NCBI GenBank assembly: GCA_900548465.1
Contig: URKY01000038.1
Location: 1-22,928, forward strand
Source of the DNA: an uncultured Eubacterium sp.
GTDB lineage: Bacteria; Bacillota; Clostridia; Lachnospirales; Lachnospiraceae
DNA length: 22,928 bases
Direction of reading: 5' to 3'
Below are positions 1 to 8,374 of the stretch, one piece after another (the first letter of the stretch is position 1; each line of letters starts with the position of its first letter). A program made the translations under genes and the position numbers. Below the pieces are notes generated by a model, which saw only the letters and a list, made by a program, of their open reading frames with translations, was not told where the DNA came from and did no database searches.

Positions 1-595
1 TTGTATAGTTAGAACGCATATCAACCATTGTCATAACCATACCTTCTATTTTTAGTTCCGGATTTATTTGTCTTCTTACTCTGCTTATTGTCTTTATTAA
101 CTGTTGTAATCCTTTTACCGGTAAATATGATGCCTGAACAGGAATTAACACTGAATTGGCACACACAAGTGCATTAATGGTTATCATTCCAAGGCTCGGC
201 ATGCAGTCAATAAGAATATAGTCATAGTTTTCTTTTATATTAGAAATAAATCTTTTCATTACTAATTCTCTGCTCATTACATTAACCATAGAAACCTCTA
301 ATCCTGCCAGCTCTATGTTTGCCGGGATAAAATCAATATTTTCTTCATGTTTTAAAATTATTTTTCCATAATCAATTTCTTCCTCATTTACAACGTCCAT
401 TAACACATTTGCTAATGAATACTCAATCTTGTCCGGTTCATCAATTCCTAGACTTACTGTCATACTTCCCTGTGGGTCTGCATCTATTAACAGAACCCTT
501 TTTCCCTTTCTTGCTAATCCAATACCTAAATTAACTGTTGTAGTAGTTTTTCCTACTCCACCCTTCTGGTTTGCTATTGCAATTACCTTACACAT
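1..595 (-). CDS. ParA/Soj-family partition ATPase, C-terminus off the window
   Basis: The gene reads leftward from an ATG at 595 and stays open to base 1, giving about 198 codons without a stop; the rest lies outside the window. The protein begins MCKVIAIANQKGGVGKTTT, the deviant Walker A motif (KGGVGKTT) of ParA/MinD ATPases. LLIDADPQGSMT (Walker A' region) and YDYILIDCMPSLGMITINAL (Walker B, DxxPxL-like) follow. A strong ribosome binding site (AAGGAGGAAG) lies just upstream of the ATG. ParA proteins bind ATP and DNA nonspecifically and move chromosome or plasmid centromere complexes with ParB. No ParB is visible; it could lie beyond the left edge. The gene is separated from lysS by a terminator, so it is probably its own unit. 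It could be the chromosomal Soj or a copy of mobile-element origin; the fragment does not decide this. Confidence 0.9.
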   Translation of the reverse strand, partial: MCKVIAIANQKGGVGKTTTTVNLGIGLARKGKRVLLIDADPQGSMTVSLGIDEPDKIEYSLANVLMDVVNEEEIDYGKIILKHEENIDFIPANIELAGLEVSMVNVMSRELVMKRFISNIKENYDYILIDCMPSLGMITINALVCANSVLIPVQASYLPVKGLQQLIKTISRVRRQINPELKIEGMVMTMVDMRSNYT

Positions 596-659
596 TTCTT
601 TCTTCCTCCTTATATATTTTTATATCTCCTACAAAATCACAAATGTTGAAAATGTAAAT

Positions 660-699
660 AAAAAAAGACACCTTCTAAAATTTTTTTTAGAAAGTGTCT
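660..699 (-). terminator. Rho-independent terminator downstream of lysS
   Basis: Arms at 666-680 and 685-699 form a 15-bp stem with one mismatch around a TTTT loop. On the minus strand the stem is followed by seven T residues (660-666 read in reverse). It ends leftward transcription from greA-lysS and insulates the parA-like gene. The stretch 700-862 holds only another weak inverted repeat (787-810) and no gene. Confidence 0.8.
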
Positions 700-862
700 A
701 AATTTTTTATTTAATTATTAAGTTAACGTACTATGACATATTATCGCGTAAAATTTCTACGTCCTTTTATACGTCCTTTTTCTTTAATTAGTGAATTTGT
801 AATTACTAATAACTTGCTACAATGCCCATAAATAAATAGGTTCTACAGTTTTTAAAAATAAA

Positions 863-2404
863 TTATTTATCCAACTGCTTCATTGTCGGGAATAATAAAA
901 CATCTCTGATAGCTGCTGCGTTTGTAAGTAACATACACATTCTATCAATACCAAATCCGATACCGCCTGTAGGTGGCATACCGATTTCAAGTGCGTTCAT
1001 AAAGTCTTCATCAGTTGTATTAGCTTCTTCATCACCAAGTGCTAATAATTCTTCCTGAGCCTTAAATCTTTCTCTCTGGTCGATTGGATCGTTAAGCTCT
1101 GAATAAGCGTTAGCCATTTCCCAACCATTCATAAAGAATTCAAATCTTTCTACATATTCAGGATTTTCAGGTTTCTTCTTTGTTAAAGGAGAAATCTCAA
1201 TTGGATGATCCATAATAAATGTAGGCTGTACCAAGTGTTCTTCAACAAATTCTTCAAAGAATAAGTTTAAAATATCACCCTTCTTGTGGTGTTCTTCAAA
1301 TTCAATATGATGTTCTTTTGCAAGTTCTCTAGCCTGTTCTACTGTTTCAACTTCATTCCAGTCAACACCGGCATATTTCTTAACTGCATCAACCATTGTA
1401 AGTCTTTCGAAAGGCTTGCTTAAATCCATTTCGATGCCATTATATTCAATCTTAGCACTTCCACAAACTGTTTCAGCAAGGTGTCTGTAAAGATTTTCTG
1501 TCAAATCCATCATGCCATGATAGTCTGTATATGCCTGATATAATTCCATAAGTGTAAATTCAGGGTTATGTCTTGTATCAACACCTTCATTACGGAATAC
1601 TCGTCCGATTTCGTAAACTCTTTCGAGGCCACCAACGATAAGTCTCTTAAGATAAAGTTCCAATGAAATACGAAGTTTAACGTCTTCATCTAAAGCATTG
1701 AAATGTGTTTCAAATGGACGTGCTGCTGCACCACCTGCATTGTGTACAAGCATAGGTGTTTCAACTTCCATAAATCCCTGTCCGTCTAAGTATTTTCTTA
1801 TTTCGCTGATAATCTTTGATCTCTTAATAAATGTTTCCTTTACTTCAGGATTCATAATAAGATCAAGATATCTCTGGCGGTATCTAAGGTCCGTGTTTGT
1901 AAGACCATGATGCTTTTCAGGAAGAATTTGAAGACTCTTTGAAAGAAGAGTAACTTCTGTAGCATGAATACTCTTTTCACCTGTCTTTGTTACAAAAGGA
2001 TAACCCTTAACACCAACGATGTCACCGATATCCATCTTCTTGAAATCCTTATATTCTTCAAAAGGTTCATCACCTAATTCATTTCTTGCAACATAAACCT
2101 GAATATTTCCTGTTTTATCCTGAACATTACAGAATGAAGCCTTACCCATTACACGCTTAAGCATAATACGACCTGCAATTGAAACAAACTTTGCAGGATC
2201 TTTAACAAGCTTCCCCTCTTCATCATGTTCACATTCAAACTTTTCAAAGTTATCCTTAATCTCTGTAGTATGGTTTGTTACATCATACTTTGTAATCTGG
2301 AAAGGATCCTTCCCTCTTTCCTGTAAATCAGCTAACTTTTCTCTACGCACCTTCAAAAGCTGCTTTGCGTCTACCTGCTGATTATTCTTATTCTGTTCTG
2401 CCAT
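863..2404 (-). CDS. lysS: Lysyl-tRNA synthetase, class II
   Basis: At 513 aa this is a full-length class II lysyl-tRNA synthetase, which charges tRNA-Lys with lysine in the cytoplasm using ATP. After a short basic N-terminus, an OB-fold anticodon-binding domain spans roughly residues 60-170 (VSIAGRIMLKRVMGKASF, IQVYVARNELG). The catalytic domain carries the motif 2 region GRVFRNEGVDTRHNPEFT with the following ELYQAYTDY, and C-terminal motif 3 GIGFGIDRMCMLL ending in RDVLLFPTMKQ. The ATG at 2404 has TAGGAGT upstream. The gene lies 36 bp after greA on the same strand and is probably cotranscribed from the promoter at 2972-3000. It ends at the terminator at 660-699. No T-box or other leader is visible. 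Confidence 0.98.
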   Translation of the reverse strand: MAEQNKNNQQVDAKQLLKVRREKLADLQERGKDPFQITKYDVTNHTTEIKDNFEKFECEHDEEGKLVKDPAKFVSIAGRIMLKRVMGKASFCNVQDKTGNIQVYVARNELGDEPFEEYKDFKKMDIGDIVGVKGYPFVTKTGEKSIHATEVTLLSKSLQILPEKHHGLTNTDLRYRQRYLDLIMNPEVKETFIKRSKIISEIRKYLDGQGFMEVETPMLVHNAGGAAARPFETHFNALDEDVKLRISLELYLKRLIVGGLERVYEIGRVFRNEGVDTRHNPEFTLMELYQAYTDYHGMMDLTENLYRHLAETVCGSAKIEYNGIEMDLSKPFERLTMVDAVKKYAGVDWNEVETVEQARELAKEHHIEFEEHHKKGDILNLFFEEFVEEHLVQPTFIMDHPIEISPLTKKKPENPEYVERFEFFMNGWEMANAYSELNDPIDQRERFKAQEELLALGDEEANTTDEDFMNALEIGMPPTGGIGFGIDRMCMLLTNAAAIRDVLLFPTMKQLDK

Positions 2405-2440
2405 TTCTATTACTCCTAATTTCTTTTCTATCTTAAAGTA

Positions 2441-2929
2441 TTATTTTCTCTTTTTGATTTCAAGAACTTTGTATTTAGTAACTTCTTCATTCATTTCAAG
2501 TTCAACAATATCTCCAACTTCCTTGCCAATTAAAGCTCTTCCAAGTGGTGATTCGTTTGAAATCTTTCCTTCTAAACTATTTGTCTGTGTTGAACCAACG
2601 ATACTAAATTCTAAATCTTCATCATATTCATAATCGTGAATTTTGATATGACAGCCAACATTAATCTTTGTATCATCAATATCTTCTTCTGCAACAACTT
2701 CTACGTTTTTCAAAATCTTTTCAATTTCTTCAATACGAGCTTCAATGTCTCGCTGTTCATCTTTTGCTGCATCGTATTCAGCGTTTTCTGATAAATCTCC
2801 CTGTTCTCTTGCCTCTTTAATTTTCTGAGCAACTTCTTTACGTCTATTAACCTTTAAATCTTCTAATTCTGCTTCTAATTCCTGAAGTCCTGCATAAGTA
2901 AGAATATTTTTCTTTGCACTCTCTGCCAT
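2441..2929 (-). CDS. greA: Transcription elongation factor GreA
   Basis: The product is 162 aa from the preferred start. GreA binds the secondary channel of RNA polymerase and stimulates cleavage of backtracked transcripts. The N-terminal coiled coil (about residues 1-75) contains the typical GLQELEAELEDLK and AREQGDLSENAEYDAAKDEQ, the latter holding the acidic tip (DLSENAEYDAAK). The C-terminal FKBP-like domain follows, with SPLGRALIGKEVGDIVE. An upstream in-frame ATG at 2944 exists, but the bases between the two ATGs (ATGGAGGAATTTGAAATG) contain the GGAGGA ribosome binding site for the inner ATG, so I start at 2929. The gene is transcribed leftward with lysS from a near-consensus promoter that begins beside the dusB stop codon. 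Confidence 0.97.
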   Translation of the reverse strand: MAESAKKNILTYAGLQELEAELEDLKVNRRKEVAQKIKEAREQGDLSENAEYDAAKDEQRDIEARIEEIEKILKNVEVVAEEDIDDTKINVGCHIKIHDYEYDEDLEFSIVGSTQTNSLEGKISNESPLGRALIGKEVGDIVELEMNEEVTKYKVLEIKKRK

Positions 2930-2971
2930 TTCAAATTCCTCCATCTAATATCATTGAAAGTTTTACACTTT

Positions 2972-3000
2972 ATAATAGCAAGGTAAACCCTCATTGTCAA
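2972..3000 (-). promoter_or_regulatory. Sigma-A promoter of greA-lysS
   Basis: On the minus strand TTGACA (2995-3000) and TATTAT (2972-2977) are separated by exactly 17 bp. It sits in the short dusB-greA gap, so greA-lysS can be expressed independently of coaX-dusB. Confidence 0.8.
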
Positions 3001-3001
3001 C

Positions 3002-3955
3002 CTAAAGCCTTGAATTGATTACCTCCTGTAAGGTCTCCCAACTCTCTATTTCATTGCATCTTCTTCTAAGTTCTGCCGAATGTGGTAGCCCTGCTGTATA
3101 CCATGCAATATGTTTTCTCATTTCCCTTACTCCAGTGTACTCGCCCTTATATTCAATAAGCATTGATGCATGCTTTAATATCATATCTTTAATTTCTTTA
3201 TCCGTAGGTTTATCAATTAGATTTCCATTTTCCAGATATTCTCTAATCTGCTTAAATATCCAAGGGTTCCCTCTGGCAGCCCTTCCTACCATAAGTCCAT
3301 CGCAACCTGTATATTCTTTCATGGCTTTTGCATCCTCTGCCGAAAAAATATCTCCATTTCCAATTACGGGAATGCTCACCGCCTCTTTCACATCTTTAAT
3401 AATGTCCCAATCAGCCTTTCCACTGTAATACTGCTCCCTTGTCCTGCCGTGAACCGCAATAGCTGACACACCGCATGCCTCTGCAATTTTTGCTATTTCA
3501 ACAGCCTGCCTCTCGTCATCCCTAAATCCCTTTCGGATTTTTATTGTTATTGGTTTTATACTTTCCTTAACCATTTTTGTAAGAATTTCTTCTACAAGCT
3601 TTGGCTGAGTCAACAAGAAAGAACCTTCATGATTGTTTACAATTTTCGGCACGGGACATCCCATGTTGACATCTATAAAATCGCATGCTCCATATGCCAC
3701 CCTGCCGGCAATTTCAGCCATAATATCAGGCTCCGAGCCAAACAGCTGGACTCCTATAGGATGCTCGTCCTCATCAATTGTCAATAATTCTCTTGTGTTT
3801 TTATTCTTATATAAAATAGCCTTAGCACTAACCATTTCAGAGTATAGCAATCCGCACCCCTGCTCCTTGCAAAGCAGACGAAATGGCAGGTCTGTTACAC
3901 CTGCCATCGGTCCTAATGCTAAAGCATTTTCAATTTCAACATTACCTATCTTCAT
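3002..3955 (-). CDS. dusB: tRNA-dihydrouridine synthase, DusB type
   Basis: At 317 aa this is a full-length FMN-dependent Dus enzyme, which reduces uridine to 5,6-dihydrouridine in tRNA. The TIM-barrel domain begins [19 protein letters not shown] (FMN-binding start). It continues through VQLFGSEPD and the active-site segment [14 protein letters not shown], with the proton-donor Cys at about residue 100. [38 protein letters not shown] and [15 protein letters not shown] follow, the last binding the FMN phosphate. The C-terminal helical domain includes [13 protein letters not shown]. The loop after the catalytic Cys reads NNHEGSFLL where many DusB proteins have a GSALL-type sequence, a small deviation. 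The start at 3955 is one base from the coaX stop at 3957, so the two are cotranscribed and probably translationally coupled. Confidence 0.96.
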   Translation of the reverse strand: MKIGNVEIENALALGPMAGVTDLPFRLLCKEQGCGLLYSEMVSAKAILYKNKNTRELLTIDEDEHPIGVQLFGSEPDIMAEIAGRVAYGACDFIDVNMGCPVPKIVNNHEGSFLLTQPKLVEEILTKMVKESIKPITIKIRKGFRDDERQAVEIAKIAEACGVSAIAVHGRTREQYYSGKADWDIIKDVKEAVSIPVIGNGDIFSAEDAKAMKEYTGCDGLMVGRAARGNPWIFKQIREYLENGNLIDKPTDKEIKDMILKHASMLIEYKGEYTGVREMRKHIAWYTAGLPHSAELRRRCNEIESWETLQEVINSRL

Positions 3956-3956
3956 A

Positions 3957-4727
3957 TTACTTCTTATTCTTTTCGTAAATAATTTTCATTCCCTGGAGAG
4001 TTAATTGGTTATCATATATATCTATCTTATCAGTATTTTCGTAAATTATACGACCCATACCACCTGTGGCAATTACCTTTATATTATCAAGTCCGCTTTC
4101 CCTTTTCATTTTGTCAATGATATACTCTGACTGTCCAATATAACCGTAAACAATACCTGCCTGCATACTTGTAATTGTATCCTTTGCCAAAATAGATGCC
4201 GGTTTTTTGATTTCGATTTCCGGAAGCTTTGCCGTTTCATTCCAAAGAGCCTTTGCACAGATTTTGATTCCCGGTGCCGTAACAGCTGCCTCAAGAGTAC
4301 CATCTCCGCTTACAAGGTCATAAGTAGTTGCTGTTCCAAAATCAATAACTATACATGGTCCACCATACAGTTCATAAGCTGCAACGGCATCCACAATTCT
4401 ATCTGAGCCAACCTCTCTTGGATCAGTTCTGTTAATCTTGATTCCGGTTTTTGTACCAACTCCTACTATTATAGGCTTAATGCCAAAGTATTTGATAATA
4501 CCGCTATTTAAGGAATACATAACTTTAGGAACAACAGAGGAAATAATAACATCCTTAATACTGTTTATATTAATTCCCTTTCTTGCAATCATTTCTGCAA
4601 TCAGTGAGCCAAACTCATCTGATGTTCTTACAACCTGTGTAGTTATACGAAAAGTTGCATAAACCTTATCTTCCTTAAATAAACCTAATGTAATATTTGT
4701 ATTTCCAACGTCTACTGTTAATAACAT
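3957..4727 (-). CDS. coaX: Type III pantothenate kinase
   Basis: The 256-aa product fits the usual length of CoaX, which phosphorylates pantothenate with ATP in the first step of coenzyme A synthesis and does not resemble CoaA. It has the ASKHA fold: the phosphate-1 motif [15 protein letters not shown] at the N-terminus, [19 protein letters not shown] (pantothenate and dimer region) and [14 protein letters not shown] (phosphate-2). [12 protein letters not shown] lies near the C-terminus. The start codon ATG at 4727 overlaps the last base of the upstream DUF6145-like stop codon (TAATG), a sign of translational coupling. The genomic order coaX-dusB-greA-lysS is, to my knowledge, common in Clostridia. 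Confidence 0.96.
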   Translation of the reverse strand: MLLTVDVGNTNITLGLFKEDKVYATFRITTQVVRTSDEFGSLIAEMIARKGININSIKDVIISSVVPKVMYSLNSGIIKYFGIKPIIVGVGTKTGIKINRTDPREVGSDRIVDAVAAYELYGGPCIVIDFGTATTYDLVSGDGTLEAAVTAPGIKICAKALWNETAKLPEIEIKKPASILAKDTITSMQAGIVYGYIGQSEYIIDKMKRESGLDNIKVIATGGMGRIIYENTDKIDIYDNQLTLQGMKIIYEKNKK

Positions 4728-5056
4728 TATTCGCTTTCTCCTAAAATAAACACTTTGTAGTACATCTCAAGGGCTTCTAAAAGCTCTCTCTTTTCCATTT
4801 GAATCTGATGTATTTTTAAACCGCTTCCTATTTCATCGTAGAGGATGTCGTCCTCTTCCGCATCGGTTATAAGCTGTAAATATCCATCTTCATCAAATTC
4901 CAATACTAAAATGCCACCTACCTCTTCAGTAAACATGACACACATTATCTGCAATTCCTGTTTTACCTGTTCAGGCAAATTCTTAAATCTTTCATTTATA
5001 TAGAACTTCTTGTCGTAAGAATTTGCTCCGCACAAAACTCTGCTTTCATCATACAT
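4727..5056 (-). CDS. Small acidic conserved protein, DUF6145-like
   Basis: This 109-aa acidic soluble protein has no signal peptide or membrane segment. It begins [20 protein letters not shown] and contains [20 protein letters not shown] and an [12 protein letters not shown] patch. From memory it matches the DUF6145 family, found next to coaX in Lachnospiraceae; this is recall, not a search. Function is unknown. The overlapping stop/start with coaX suggests shared expression. Its own ribosome binding site is weak, and no clear promoter is seen in the 45 bp after the SPFH gene, so readthrough from the nfeD-SPFH unit is possible. Confidence 0.8.
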   Translation of the reverse strand: MYDESRVLCGANSYDKKFYINERFKNLPEQVKQELQIMCVMFTEEVGGILVLEFDEDGYLQLITDAEEDDILYDEIGSGLKIHQIQMEKRELLEALEMYYKVFILGESE

Positions 5057-5101
5057 AACTTTTCACTCTTTACTTCCATTGTAATTAGTCTGAATTAATT
5101 T

Positions 5102-6019
5102 TTAGTTATCCTTTATTGTCTCTGCAAGTGCCTTTACACTTCCTGCAATCCCCTGGATTTCAGATGGAATAATAATCTTTGTAGCCTGACCGTTTGCAGC
5201 TGCTGCAAATGCTTCAAGACTCTTCATTGTAAGAACTGCTTCATCAGCTCCTGCTTCCTTAATAGCTCTGATACCATCAGCTGTAGCCTGCTGTACCTTC
5301 AAAATAGCCTGAGCCTCACCTTCTGCCTCAAGAATCTTCTTCTGCTTTTCTGCATCAGCGTTAAGAATTGCTGCTTCCTTGTCAGCTTCAGCATTAAGAA
5401 TAGCTGCTTCTTTCTTACCTTCTGCAATAAGAACTGCTGACTTCTTTTCACCTTCTGCTCTAAGAATCTGTTCACGTTTCTCACGTTCAGCTCTCATCTG
5501 TTTTTCCATTGCTTCCTGAATATCTCTAGGGGGAATAATGTTTTTAAGTTCTACTCTGTTAACTTTAATTCCCCATGGGTCAGTTGCAACATCTAATTCA
5601 GTACGCATTTTTGCGTTAATTGTTTCTCTTGATGTAAGTGTTTCGTCTAATTCCAAATCACCTACAATATTTCTAAGTGTTGTAGCTGTAAGTGACTTAA
5701 TGGCTACGATTGGATTTTCAACTCCATAGGCAAAAAGCTTTGGATCTGTAATCTGATAGAAAATAATTGTATCAATCTGCATTGTTACATTATCTCTTGT
5801 AATAACAGGCTGTGGTTCGAAATCAGCAACCTGCTCTTTTAAATTAACTCTTCTTGAAACCCTGTCAAGAAATGGAATTTTGAAATGAATTCCAACAGAC
5901 CATGTTTCTTTATATACTCCTAATCTTTCAATTACATATGAATGAGCCTGTGGCACAATCTTTACACATGTAGATACAACTGCTATTGCTAACACTAAAA
6001 CGATAATTAAATATGGCAT
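5102..6019 (-). CDS. SPFH/Band 7 (stomatin-like) membrane protein
   Basis: The 305-aa protein has one N-terminal hydrophobic segment (residues about 1-18). The Band 7/SPFH core follows: VKIVPQAHSYVIERLGVYKETW, then FLDRVSRRVNLKEQVADFEPQPVITRDNV and the stomatin-type ATTLRNIVGDLELDETLTSRE. Residues about 170-240 are rich in Ala, Glu and Lys repeats (AEGEKKSAVLIAEGKKEAAI), typical of the long coiled coil of this family. The C-terminal region is small and hydrophobic. Such proteins assemble into large membrane rings or scaffolds and in bacteria are usually encoded with NfeD proteins. Here nfeD lies immediately upstream (18 bp gap). A good ribosome binding site (AAGGAGG) precedes the ATG. The exact client or process is unknown; a QmcA/stomatin assignment is by family resemblance. 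Confidence 0.93.
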   Translation of the reverse strand: MPYLIIVLVLAIAVVSTCVKIVPQAHSYVIERLGVYKETWSVGIHFKIPFLDRVSRRVNLKEQVADFEPQPVITRDNVTMQIDTIIFYQITDPKLFAYGVENPIVAIKSLTATTLRNIVGDLELDETLTSRETINAKMRTELDVATDPWGIKVNRVELKNIIPPRDIQEAMEKQMRAEREKREQILRAEGEKKSAVLIAEGKKEAAILNAEADKEAAILNADAEKQKKILEAEGEAQAILKVQQATADGIRAIKEAGADEAVLTMKSLEAFAAAANGQATKIIIPSEIQGIAGSVKALAETIKDN

Positions 6020-6037
6020 ACCTTTTCCTCCTTTTGC

Positions 6038-6463
6038 CTATTTGACTTTTACTATAACTTTTACTCCACTAACTTCCACTACTTCTACCAATGTTTCCTT
6101 TGGAATCACCCGATTGTCTTTGCTTCTGGCAGTCCATTCTACTCCATCAATAACAACCATTCCTTTGGCATTGACATTGTCTATCTCCGTCACTACTTTC
6201 GCAGTCCTGCCGATTATGGAATCCACATTGGTTTTTTCTGTCTTATTATTAACATACTTCACAGCAAGTGGTCTTAAGAACAACAAAAACAGAACTGTTA
6301 CTATTATGAACACTATAGACTGAATAATCCAATTCCCCGTAAAAAGCGATGTGACACATGCTGCCAATGCTCCAACCGCAAACCAAATACATGTCATTCC
6401 TACTGATACCAATTCTAATGCAGCAAACACTACAAAAACAATCAGCCAACCAATATAATTCAT
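6038..6463 (-). CDS. NfeD-family membrane protein (short form)
   Basis: The 141-aa protein has hydrophobic segments at about residues 4-25, 27-43 and 46-64. A short soluble C-terminal domain (NVDSIIGRTAKVVTEIDNVN, GMVVIDGVEWTARS) has the pattern of the NfeD OB-fold. There is no serine-protease domain, so it is the short NfeD type that partners SPFH proteins. It starts at an ATG with AAGGAGGG upstream and is followed after 18 bp by the SPFH gene. The membrane segments would anchor the OB domain, which in this family is thought to contact the SPFH partner. A hypothetical ORF in another frame across the same DNA was ignored. Confidence 0.92.
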   Translation of the reverse strand: MNYIGWLIVFVVFAALELVSVGMTCIWFAVGALAACVTSLFTGNWIIQSIVFIIVTVLFLLFLRPLAVKYVNNKTEKTNVDSIIGRTAKVVTEIDNVNAKGMVVIDGVEWTARSKDNRVIPKETLVEVVEVSGVKVIVKVK

Positions 6464-6496
6464 ACGCTTGCCCTCCTTCTTTGTTCATTAATGAGC

Positions 6497-6502
6497 ATTA
6501 TA
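6497..6502 (-). promoter_or_regulatory. Extended -10 promoter for nfeD-SPFH
   Basis: The minus strand reads TGTTATAAT, an extended -10 with a perfect TATAAT, about 34 bp upstream of the nfeD start. The -35 region falls in the T-run of the preceding terminator and is poor, consistent with reliance on the TG extension. Confidence 0.55.
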
Positions 6503-6513
6503 ACAAATATGTA

Positions 6514-6573
6514 TAAAAAAAGAAATCCTTTATAACCAATATAGTTAACCGTTTATTGATTTATAAAGGATTT
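6514..6573 (-). terminator. Terminator of the SH3b gene
   Basis: Arms AAATCCTTTATAA (6523-6535) and TTATAAAGGATTT (6561-6573) form a 13-bp stem with a 25-nt loop. On the minus strand the stem is followed by CTTTTTTTATAC; on the plus strand it also has T residues, so it could work in both directions. Confidence 0.7.
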
Positions 6574-6595
6574 TTTCTACATATATTATTATATA

Positions 6596-7039
6596 TTATT
6601 CAACTTCAACGTATTGTGCTTTGACAAATCCGTTGTTTCCATTGTAATCAATTTCTATCCACTCTCCGTCTTCAGAAATAATTCTGAAAACTTCGTCCTG
6701 CTCTGCCATACCAAGAGCATCCGAATCCTGAGCTGCTTCAGATCTTACATTAAGTGTATCTACAACTACTTTAACCTTTGTCCCCGTGGTTTTCTGAATC
6801 CCAACTGTTGTAGTTTCTACCGCCTTATCTTTCGATGCTACTTTCTGAGTATCTTTATTTTTCAATTCCACTGAGTTCTTTTCACTTATGGCAATCTGTG
6901 AATCATCTACAATCATCACTCTGTCAGTTCTACTTAAAACTGCCACCAATGTTATTATTGAAGCTACTGCGAAAATGCACAAATAAATAATCGCATTTCC
7001 GTGCTTATATATATTTCTTTTTAATTTTCTTTTATCCAT
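6596..7039 (-). CDS. Single-pass membrane protein with extracellular SH3b domain
   Basis: From the preferred start the protein is 147 aa. A basic cytoplasmic tail (MDKRKLKRNIYKHGN) is followed by one hydrophobic segment (about residues 16-36). A polar Lys/Thr-rich linker (to about residue 85) leads to a C-terminal bacterial SH3 domain of about 60 residues. The SH3b signature is KVVVDTLNVRSEAAQDSDALG, then GEWIEIDYNGNNGFVKAQYVE. SH3b domains usually bind peptidoglycan or cell-wall peptides, so this is probably a surface protein facing the wall; there is no enzymatic domain. An earlier in-frame ATG at 7066 has no ribosome binding site, whereas the one at 7039 has AGGAAA at a suitable distance. 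It is monocistronic, with its own promoter and terminator. Confidence 0.85.
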   Translation of the reverse strand: MDKRKLKRNIYKHGNAIIYLCIFAVASIITLVAVLSRTDRVMIVDDSQIAISEKNSVELKNKDTQKVASKDKAVETTTVGIQKTTGTKVKVVVDTLNVRSEAAQDSDALGMAEQDEVFRIISEDGEWIEIDYNGNNGFVKAQYVEVE

Positions 7040-7093
7040 TATTTTTCCTGTTTTATCTACATTCATTACAATAAATTCTTCTAATGCGAGTGA

Positions 7094-7122
7094 ATTTTAA
7101 CAAAATTTCGACATTATGTCAA
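7094..7122 (-). promoter_or_regulatory. Sigma-A promoter of the SH3b gene
   Basis: Minus strand TTGACA (7117-7122), 17 bp spacer, TAAAAT (7094-7099) with TG extension (TGTTAAAAT). It lies about 55 bp upstream of the chosen start. The divergent intergenic region 7067-7425 otherwise holds only A+T-rich DNA and the rightward promoter at 7299-7327. Confidence 0.75.
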
Positions 7123-7298
7123 ATCAAATTCGTCACCTTTATAATAATTTTGCTATATTTTGTGCAATTTTTCAAGAGATTTTTGTCATTTTTCACAACT
7201 TTACTTTTTTTAGCATGAATATTGCAAGTGCAAATTTATTATTTTTGTGTTGATTTCTTCCACATTTTAGGGCTTTTTCATAAACTTTTTTAACATTA

Positions 7299-7327
7299 TT
7301 GCATATTTTAATATGTAGATGTATTAT
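7299..7327 (+). promoter_or_regulatory. Promoter of the Lys/Ala-rich protein gene
   Basis: TTGCAT (7299-7304), 17 bp spacer, TATTAT (7322-7327). The predicted start of transcription near 7334 leaves a leader of about 90 nt before the ATG at 7426, which has a perfect AAGGAGG ribosome binding site. Confidence 0.6.
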
Positions 7328-7425
7328 AAAAAAGCAATGAAAGACACTAATAGTATTGGGTTGATAAATACGAACTCTTTTTTTAGACTTGAATCGACCT
7401 GCCTATATTAAGGAGGATTTAAATT

Positions 7426-7992
7426 ATGACAACAGTAAAAACTAGTACAAAAGCTACAGAAAAGAAAGCTACTACAGCACCAGTTAAAGCTACTGCAAAA
7501 ACAGAAGTTAAGGCTACTGCTAAGAAGGTTGAAGCAAAGGCTGTACCTGCTAAAGAAGAAGTTAAGAAGGAAGCTGCTAAGAAAGTTGAGCCTAAGGCTG
7601 CTGCTAAGAAAGAAACTGCTAAGGTTGTTGAACCTAAAGTTGCTGCTAAGAAGGAAGTTGCTAAGAAAGCTGAACCTAAGGCTGCTGTAAAGAAAGAAGC
7701 TGCTAAGGTTACTGAACCTAAGGCTACTGTTAAGAAAGAAGAACCTAAGGTTGCAGAAAAGAAAACAACTAAGGCTCCTGCAAAGAAAGCCACTGCAAAG
7801 AAAGAAACTAATTTATACGTACAGTTCCACGGAATGGAATTTGATGCAAAGGCCATTGAAAATGCTGTAAAGGAAGATTACAAAGCAAAGAATGGCAAAA
7901 AGACAATTAAGTCAATCTCAATTTACGTTAAGCCTGAAGATATGAAAGCTTACTACGTAATCGACGGCATCATTGGTGACGTAGCATTATAA
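7426..7992 (+). CDS. Lys/Ala/Glu-rich histone-H1-like protein with DUF6465-like C-terminal domain
   Basis: The 188-aa protein has two parts. Residues 1 to about 128 are low-complexity: runs of KKE, AKK, EPKAAAKK and VEPK with Thr, Ala, Val and Pro, like eukaryotic histone H1 tails or bacterial H1-like proteins. Residues 129-188 form a compact domain, NLYVQFHGMEFDAKAIENAV, ending ISIYVKPEDMKAYYVIDGII, which I recall as the DUF6465 family of Clostridia. There is no signal peptide or membrane segment, so it is cytoplasmic. The basic repeats suggest binding to nucleic acid, but the tail is also rich in Glu, so this is inference. It is monocistronic, with its own promoter, a strong ribosome binding site and a terminator. 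The long open frame on the opposite strand is a shadow of the biased codon pattern. Confidence 0.85.
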   Translation: MTTVKTSTKATEKKATTAPVKATAKTEVKATAKKVEAKAVPAKEEVKKEAAKKVEPKAAAKKETAKVVEPKVAAKKEVAKKAEPKAAVKKEAAKVTEPKATVKKEEPKVAEKKTTKAPAKKATAKKETNLYVQFHGMEFDAKAIENAVKEDYKAKNGKKTIKSISIYVKPEDMKAYYVIDGIIGDVAL

Positions 7993-8036
7993 TATACATT
8001 ATAATGAAACGCTTAATGCGTACATATAGAAAAAGC

Positions 8037-8077
8037 AAAAAACACCTGCGTTGGCAACTGTCAACACAGGTGTTTTT
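8037..8077. terminator. Bidirectional terminator between convergent genes
   Basis: AAAACACCTG and CAGGTGTTTT pair, and the stem continues inside through GTTG/CAAC with one mismatch. T-rich tails are present on both strands (GTGTTTTTAG rightward, TGTTTTTTGC leftward). It can end both the H1-like gene and the leftward cyclophilin-DUF1858 unit. Confidence 0.85.
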
Positions 8078-8122
8078 AGAATATTTCAGTCTCTATTGAT
8101 TCCAGCGACTTCTTACAGTTTC

Positions 8123-8341
8123 TTATTCTTCTTCCTTATCAACGCTTTCTACGAAATCGTTTAACTTCTTTGCCACTTCATCAGCGTTCAAGCCATGAAC
8201 CATACAAGCTTCCTCAAGCGTTTCTCCCTGTGAAGCCGGGCAACCTATACAATGCATTCCTTCATTTAAAAGAATAGGAACACATCCCATATTTATCTGA
8301 ATAATATCTGCGATAATCATGTCCTTTGTTATCTTTGCCAT
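8123..8341 (-). CDS. DUF1858 domain protein
   Basis: The 72-aa protein is a single DUF1858 domain: MAKITKDMIIADIIQINMG, then VPILLNEGMHCIGCPASQGETLEEACMVHG. The CIGCP motif with two cysteines is typical of the family, which is often found beside hybrid-cluster or redox proteins. Its fold resembles the ScdA/RIC N-terminal domain, but its role is unknown. A TTG five codons upstream is in frame, but the sequence TTGGAGGTAATTACAATG places GGAGGT as the ribosome binding site for the inner ATG at 8341. It lies 33 bp after the cyclophilin gene and shares its promoter and terminator. Confidence 0.9.
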   Translation of the reverse strand: MAKITKDMIIADIIQINMGCVPILLNEGMHCIGCPASQGETLEEACMVHGLNADEVAKKLNDFVESVDKEEE

Positions 8342-8374
8342 TGTAATTACCTCCAATTTATTTATATTCAGGCG

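Noticed and set aside
429..701. 90-codon rightward open frame over the start of the parA-like gene
   Set aside because: It is antisense to conserved ParA motifs and ends inside the lysS terminator.
787..810. Inverted repeat ATTAGT...ACTAAT downstream of lysS
   Set aside because: It has a bulge and no T-run on either strand; the clear terminator is at 660-699.
6707..6719. 13-base match (CATACCAAGAGCA) between the duplicated CRISPR spacer and the SH3b gene
   Set aside because: The match is at the end of the spacer farthest from the handle, so it leaves out the Cas12a seed; the remaining bases differ. It is probably chance and not self-targeting.
7419..7856. 145-codon open frame antisense to the Lys/Ala-rich gene
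   Set aside because: It is a shadow caused by the biased codons of the real gene; it has no ribosome binding site and its start lies inside the other gene's coding region.
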